Shown piece by piece: positions 62,101 to 64,000 of a stretch of DNA of 64,000 nt; within the stretch, counting starts at the first letter, position 1; every line of letters begins with the position of its first letter. Origin of the DNA: Sphingomonadales bacterium UBA2683 (lineage in GTDB: Bacteria; Pseudomonadota; Alphaproteobacteria; Sphingomonadales; Sphingomonadaceae); NCBI GenBank assembly GCA_002354635.1, contig DELZ01000004.1:62001-126000 (forward strand), in the 5' to 3' direction. The notes below the pieces were generated by a model. It was not told where the DNA came from. It saw only the letters and a list, made by a program, of their open reading frames with translations, and did not search any database. Both the position numbers and the translations under genes were made by a program.

Positions 62101-62596
62101 GGCCAAGGGTTCCGGCATGCCGGTGCAAACCGACAGCTTTTCCCCGCAAATTACGGTCGATGCACCGATTCTTATCCCCGAAGAATATGTACCCGACCTG
62201 TCCCTGCGCATGGGGCTGTATCGCCGCATGAACGGCCTCAAAACGCTGCCGGAAATCGAATCCTTCGCGGCAGAGATGATCGACAGATTCGGTGATCTGC
62301 CAATCCAGACGGACAATCTGCTCAAGCTGATGCATATCAAGATGAATTGCGTGAATGCGCAGATTGCGAAAATCGAAATGGGTCCACGCGGCGCCCTGGT
62401 CACCTTCCGTAACGACCGCTTTCCAAACGTCCAGGGCCTCCTCGACTATGTCGAGCGCCTCAAGGGAACAGCCCGCATTCGGCCGGACAACAAACTGTTC
62501 ATCGAGCGCAAGTGGCGGGATCCCAAGTCCCGACTTCATGGGTTGACGCAATTGACGACAGGGTTGTCGAAGCTGGCACAGCGGGTAGCCGGCTAG
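59126..62596 (+). CDS. mfd: transcription-repair coupling factor
   Basis: 1156 residues from GTG 59126. UvrB-like N-terminal domains, the RNA polymerase-interacting domain (LVVHLEHGIGLYEGI), helicase motifs GDVGFGKTEVAMRAA, DEEQRFGVTHKER and QLRGRVGRSKTRAYAYM, and a C-terminal D7 domain. Displaces RNA polymerase stalled at lesions and recruits UvrA. Its stop overlaps the stop of the convergent EAL gene by a few bases. Confidence 0.97.
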   Translation: MSYLDKLLASEKGMTLAGVPVGYRPLFLSDIAVRSGQRTMFVATDDAAMSAIVEAAHFFAPDLEIIEFPAWDCLPYDRASPALHTTSDRLAALARLALPFTGAQLVITTVNAVTQRVLSPTRIKEFVTRLAPGSVVEQEKLISFLYANGFVRVDTVADSGEFAARGGLIDLFPPGADLPIRIDLFGDEIETLRQFDPADQRTVGNIDGLDLLPVSEFLLDADSITRFRTRYRDLFGAVSTSDPLYQSISEGRRLAGMEHWLPLLEDRLATVFDYVGQDCIILRDAAGSAAAEAQFTAIADYHKNRVEADKANLSTYRPLPPEMLYLTPDEWRSHENDAPIHIVSEFDEPESATVLSMAVSSPRDFSPERARNENIYQALGAHLSSLTKSGTTTIVASYSKGSRARIFDLLKDHGITSATLCDDWVSCLAASPSVALTILPLSSGFRTESLSLLTEQDIFGDRLVRKSKRRKSSDAFIEELSALGQGDLVVHLEHGIGLYEGIVSIPVGTSPHDCVHLKYAGGDKLYVPVENIDVLSRYGEGGDSVVLDRLGGEGWQRRKSKLKERIRAIAHELLRTAAARALQPATPARVQASEMAGFVDRFPYQETDDQQQAIEEVLGDMASGKAMDRLVCGDVGFGKTEVAMRAAFAAAMAGMQVAIIAPTTLLARQHFNNFEERFRPFPVNIGRLSRLVPPAEAKKTKEGLASGDVDIVIGTHALLAKSIEFQRLGLIIIDEEQRFGVTHKERLKAMKADVHVLTLTATPIPRTLQMAMTGMRELSVIQTPPVDRLAVRTYVMPWDPVPLREALLREHYRGGQSFIVVPRIADLPDIEDFLKRHAPELTYVVAHGQMAPATVEERMSAFYDRNYDVLLSTTIVESGLDIPSANTLIIHRADRFGLAQLYQLRGRVGRSKTRAYAYMVTPKDRVITEKAEKRLKILGDLDSLGAGFELASHDLDIRGAGNLLGDEQSGHIKEVGFELYQSMLEDAILEAKAKGSGMPVQTDSFSPQITVDAPILIPEEYVPDLSLRMGLYRRMNGLKTLPEIESFAAEMIDRFGDLPIQTDNLLKLMHIKMNCVNAQIAKIEMGPRGALVTFRNDRFPNVQGLLDYVERLKGTARIRPDNKLFIERKWRDPKSRLHGLTQLTTGLSKLAQRVAG

Positions 62597-64000
62597 TTGC
62601 TGCGTAGTGCGAACGCTTCAAATTCGTCGGGTGAAAGCGGGCCGGAGCGGAGAAACCCCTGAAAAAATTCGCAACCCTGCTCTTTTAGAGTTTGCAGTTG
62701 CGCTTCGGTTTCAACGCCTTCTGCGATCACGCTGAGATGCAGGCTGTGTGCCATGTCGATTATGGAGCGCACCACCACCTGGTCCTTTGCCGATCCGCTG
62801 ATATCGCCGGTTAGTCCGCTATCGATCTTCAAATAGTCCACAGGCAATTCCTTGAGATACGACAGGCTGCTGTACCCGGTACCGAAATCGTCGATCGCGA
62901 TGCATATCCCGGCGTCGCGCAAACGGCGCAACTTTTCCGCCGACGACGACAGGTTGCCAATCAATTCGGACTCTGTGATTTCCAGCGTCAGGCGCTTTGG
63001 TGCGAAGCCCGCTGCATCTATTCGCCGCAGCATATCTTCATCAAATGCAGCCGGCGCCAGATCCCCGGCAGTGACATTGATCGACAGACGCAGAAAGCCG
63101 AGACTCTCCGGCCAGCTTGCCGCCAGCGTCAACGCCTGCTTGTGTATCTGTACCGAGAGCGACTCCATTGCTCCGGCACGCTCCGCAACGGCGAACAGGG
63201 TGGAAGCACCCAACAGCCCATATTCGGGATGTTCCCAACGCGCCAGAGCCTCGGCGCCAACGAGTTGACCACTTTCGACCCGTATCTGCGGTTGGAAGGC
63301 GATAACAATTTCACCCCGGCCCATCGCTCCGGCCAGTTGTCCCTCCAATATCTCTTCCAAATGAACATCGGCTTCGGAAACCGTGCTGAACTTGATCGGC
63401 ACAGCGTCGGCAGCGGTGGCTTCCGCCAGCGCAAGCACGGCTTTCCTGACCAGGGTCTTCTCGCTTGAATGGCTATCCCCGATCGCGATACCGGCGCGCA
63501 CGACCGGATTGATCGGCCGCCCCTCCAACCGCAAATCATTGAAGATGCTGCCGATCAATTCATCCGCAAAATTAGAGACCTCTCGTGTTTTCATATCGGC
63601 GAGCACAATCAGGAAATTCTGACCATCGAGACGCGCTACCAGATGCGGGCCTGGAAAATGGCTTTGCGTATAATCCATCAACCTGTGCCCGACAATCCGC
63701 AACAACTGGTCCCCTGCATGTCTTCCGAACGCCGCGTTGATCATCCGGAAGTTTTTCATACCGATTGCAATGAGCGTCAACTGGCTCTCGTCAGACAGTT
63801 TCTGCTGGATCCAGGAGCGAGCAGATGCCGTATTCTGCAACCCGGAGAGCAGATCCCGTCCGGTCCAGTTATCCTCTTTGTCGCTGTTCGCAAGATATTC
63901 AATTCTGCCAAAGATTCGACCACCCGCTACATGCAAATGATGGATCACCGGGCGGCCGTTGAACTGGTGCGGGACCGCCGCCTGCCTTGCACCATCGCGC
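62593..64000 (-). CDS. EAL-domain cyclic-di-GMP phosphodiesterase with degenerate GGDEF (N-terminus outside window)
   Basis: The reading frame is open to the right edge (codons read R-D-G-A-R-Q before the GTG at 63948), so the N-terminus, probably a sensor domain, is missing. A GGDEF-like domain has ARLDGQNFLIVL in place of the GGDEF motif, so it is inactive as a cyclase. The EAL domain keeps EALARWEHP, the SINVTAGDL asparagine, LEITES, IDDFGTGYSS, LKID and AEGVETE, so it is probably an active phosphodiesterase hydrolysing c-di-GMP. The gene is convergent with mfd. Confidence 0.9.
   Translation of the reverse strand, partial: RDGARQAAVPHQFNGRPVIHHLHVAGGRIFGRIEYLANSDKEDNWTGRDLLSGLQNTASARSWIQQKLSDESQLTLIAIGMKNFRMINAAFGRHAGDQLLRIVGHRLMDYTQSHFPGPHLVARLDGQNFLIVLADMKTREVSNFADELIGSIFNDLRLEGRPINPVVRAGIAIGDSHSSEKTLVRKAVLALAEATAADAVPIKFSTVSEADVHLEEILEGQLAGAMGRGEIVIAFQPQIRVESGQLVGAEALARWEHPEYGLLGASTLFAVAERAGAMESLSVQIHKQALTLAASWPESLGFLRLSINVTAGDLAPAAFDEDMLRRIDAAGFAPKRLTLEITESELIGNLSSSAEKLRRLRDAGICIAIDDFGTGYSSLSYLKELPVDYLKIDSGLTGDISGSAKDQVVVRSIIDMAHSLHLSVIAEGVETEAQLQTLKEQGCEFFQGFLRSGPLSPDEFEAFALRSN

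Noticed and set aside
60698..62551. Minus-strand open frame antisense to mfd
   Set aside because: Antisense shadow of an unmistakable gene.

Overview
The window is 64 kb of chromosome from an alphaproteobacterium, most likely a sphingomonad (Sphingomonadales, Sphingopyxis/Sphingorhabdus-like). Reasons: gene orders typical of Alphaproteobacteria (eno-ftsB-pdhA-pdhB with a lipoyl domain fused to PdhB, yqeY-dnaG-rpoD, recG-sdhE-mfd), a general-stress (EcfG-type) promoter signature, a dispersed palindrome of the kind common in sphingomonad genomes, and many GTG/TTG starts. Most genes look vertically inherited housekeeping genes. No transposase, integrase, prophage or CRISPR array was seen, and there is no rRNA operon.

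Layout. 1-3531: an exosortase-A-associated (XrtA/PEP-CTERM, exopolysaccharide) locus: the N-terminal part of an AMP-forming acyl-CoA ligase on the minus strand, and divergently a FemAB/GNAT-like protein, an acyl carrier protein and two alpha/beta hydrolase-fold proteins with overlapping stops and starts. 3532-9693: thioredoxin reductase, a secreted protein joining a CxxCH motif to a glycine zipper and a 17-kDa-antigen-like tail, a small membrane protein, tRNA-Met, a ferredoxin-reductase-type flavoprotein, a 2H phosphoesterase and a peroxiredoxin. 9862-20813: small membrane proteins, the queuosine-precursor transporter YhhQ, a Nudix hydrolase, a GST, three tRNAs (Arg, Pro, Ile2), a polysaccharide deacetylase-like protein next to an unusual histidine kinase, an Lrp regulator, a periplasmic TPR protein, YaaA and an SDR. 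20920-27925: gyrA, a TauD-type dioxygenase, a lysoplasmalogenase-like protein, trmFO, an EF-hand protein and a squalene/phytoene-synthase-like protein. 28058-31364: a three-gene Tad-like cassette (VWA-TadG plus two TadE-like proteins).

31404-39080: pdhB-pdhA-ftsB-eno on the minus strand, a plus-strand stress-envelope operon (DUF883/ElaB-like, holin-X-like, two small membrane-anchored helical proteins, DUF4170), then rhomboid and greA. 39196-45475: the pyrimidine/arginine carbamoyl-phosphate synthase genes, in which carA and carB are separated by three tightly packed minus-strand genes (a secreted protein, an RraB-like protein and an AT-rich membrane protein). Divergently, yqeY-dnaG-rpoD run to 49970. 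50114-53234: an unrecognised alpha-helical protein, a MoxR-VWA(CoxE) pair and a small unknown protein. 53286-64000: NamZ and a DOMON-like protein, tyrS, a PilZ protein, recG, sdhE, mfd and an EAL-domain protein cut by the window end.

Functionally the window mixes the core replication, transcription and repair machinery (gyrA, dnaG, rpoD, greA, recG, mfd) with central metabolism (enolase, PDH E1, carbamoyl-phosphate synthase) and surface functions (XrtA locus, Tad-like cassette, 17-kDa-like secreted protein). The points I find most worth checking are the secreted CxxCH/glycine-zipper protein with an FNR-like box upstream, the three-gene insertion inside carAB, the EcfG-like promoter in front of the DUF883 operon, and the histidine kinase with a degraded ATPase domain.
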